The notes under the pieces are model-generated. The model saw nothing but the letters and a program-made list of their open reading frames with translations. It searched no databases and was not told the DNA's origin. A program made the translations under genes and the position numbers. Positions 5,566 to 5,809 of a stretch of 5,809 nucleotides of DNA are shown one piece after another. This stretch comes from Candidatus Aminicenantota bacterium (GTDB lineage: Bacteria > Acidobacteriota > Aminicenantia > Aminicenantales > Aminicenantaceae), in assembly GCA_013139435.1 (NCBI GenBank), contig WTAW01000434.1:1-5809 (forward strand), given 5' to 3'. The number at the start of each line of letters is the position of its first letter. Positions within the stretch are counted from its first letter, which is position 1.

Positions 5566-5809
5566 ATGAGCAAGGAAGCAAAGATTCAGGTTCTGGAAGG
5601 CCTAAGACGAGTCCTTCCTGCTGCTGTTATTATTGTGCTTTTTATATGGTTTTCATTGCCAAGCACTGGATTGGGAGGAAAGCAGCAGGCGGTGCAGTGG
5701 ACTGCCGAGAGCCATGACCAGACGAATTTTCCGCTTGTCGGAAAACACAGGACGGTCTCTTGCCAAGAGTGTCATCTCAACGGAGTTTTTGAGGGGACAC
5801 CAACAACTT
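5566..5809 (+). CDS. Multiheme c-type cytochrome (3' end missing)
   Basis: 81 codons are visible before the right edge. A basic N-terminus (GLRRV, 12-16) and a hydrophobic stretch at about 16-31 (VLPAAVIIVLFIWFSL) form a Sec leader or anchor. After that comes one heme motif, CQECH (66-70), in the context TNFPLVGKHRTVSCQECHLNG followed by FEGTP, a module that usually repeats in large multiheme cytochromes, so more hemes are expected beyond the edge. The same module occurs in the upstream cytochrome (residues 115-136: H, ten residues, H, then CLICH), so the two genes are related. ATG 5566 is chosen; the adjoining in-frame GTG at 5563 would add one residue and sits 7 nt from AGG (5553-5555). It lies 43 nt after the barrel gene with no terminator or promoter between, so it is co-transcribed. 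No lipobox is visible; cell location is unresolved. Confidence 0.9.
   Translation, partial: MSKEAKIQVLEGLRRVLPAAVIIVLFIWFSLPSTGLGGKQQAVQWTAESHDQTNFPLVGKHRTVSCQECHLNGVFEGTPTT

Overview
The window is a bacterial chromosomal segment of six protein genes, all on the + strand and densely packed. It probably comes from an uncultured or little-studied Gram-negative (diderm) lineage. Supporting signs are a Tat-exported molybdenum enzyme, multiheme c-type cytochromes, a predicted outer-membrane beta-barrel, and an FtsX/MacB-type permease whose C-terminal wording (EQRTKEIGIRKVLGAS, then NPVDALRYE) resembles the large permease families of Aminicenantes, Acidobacteriota and Bacteroidota genomes. The phylum is inferred from recalled family resemblance and is not demonstrated.

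Layout. Positions 1-657 hold the C-terminal third or so of an ABC transporter permease, cut by the left edge. Positions 658-910 are non-coding and contain an extended -10 promoter (795-803) plus a roughly 100-nt leader. Positions 911-3531 hold a two-gene operon with an ATGA overlap: a small [2Fe-2S]x2 subunit with a TTG start, then a large molybdopterin subunit with a Tat leader. Together they form a two-component xanthine-dehydrogenase-family hydroxylase of the isoquinoline oxidoreductase / nicotinate dehydrogenase type, with no FAD subunit. Positions 3532-3657 are a regulatory gap with a strong sigma70-like promoter (TTGACC, 17 bp, TATAAA) and a 7-bp inverted repeat over its -35 box. Positions 3658-5809 hold a second operon: a six-heme c-type cytochrome, a predicted outer-membrane barrel (best start GTG 4230, overlapping the preceding stop as GTGA), and the start of another multiheme cytochrome that runs off the right edge.

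How the genes may work together. Known FAD-free periplasmic molybdenum hydroxylases pass electrons from their Fe-S subunit to c-type cytochromes. Here the hydroxylase is followed by a cytochrome-barrel-cytochrome cassette whose composition recalls porin-cytochrome conduits (MtrCAB, OmbB-OmaB-OmcB). The main hypothesis is that oxidation of an unknown substrate in the periplasm feeds electrons to multiheme cytochromes and perhaps across the outer membrane. The two halves have separate promoters, so the functional link is inferred from adjacency and biochemistry only.
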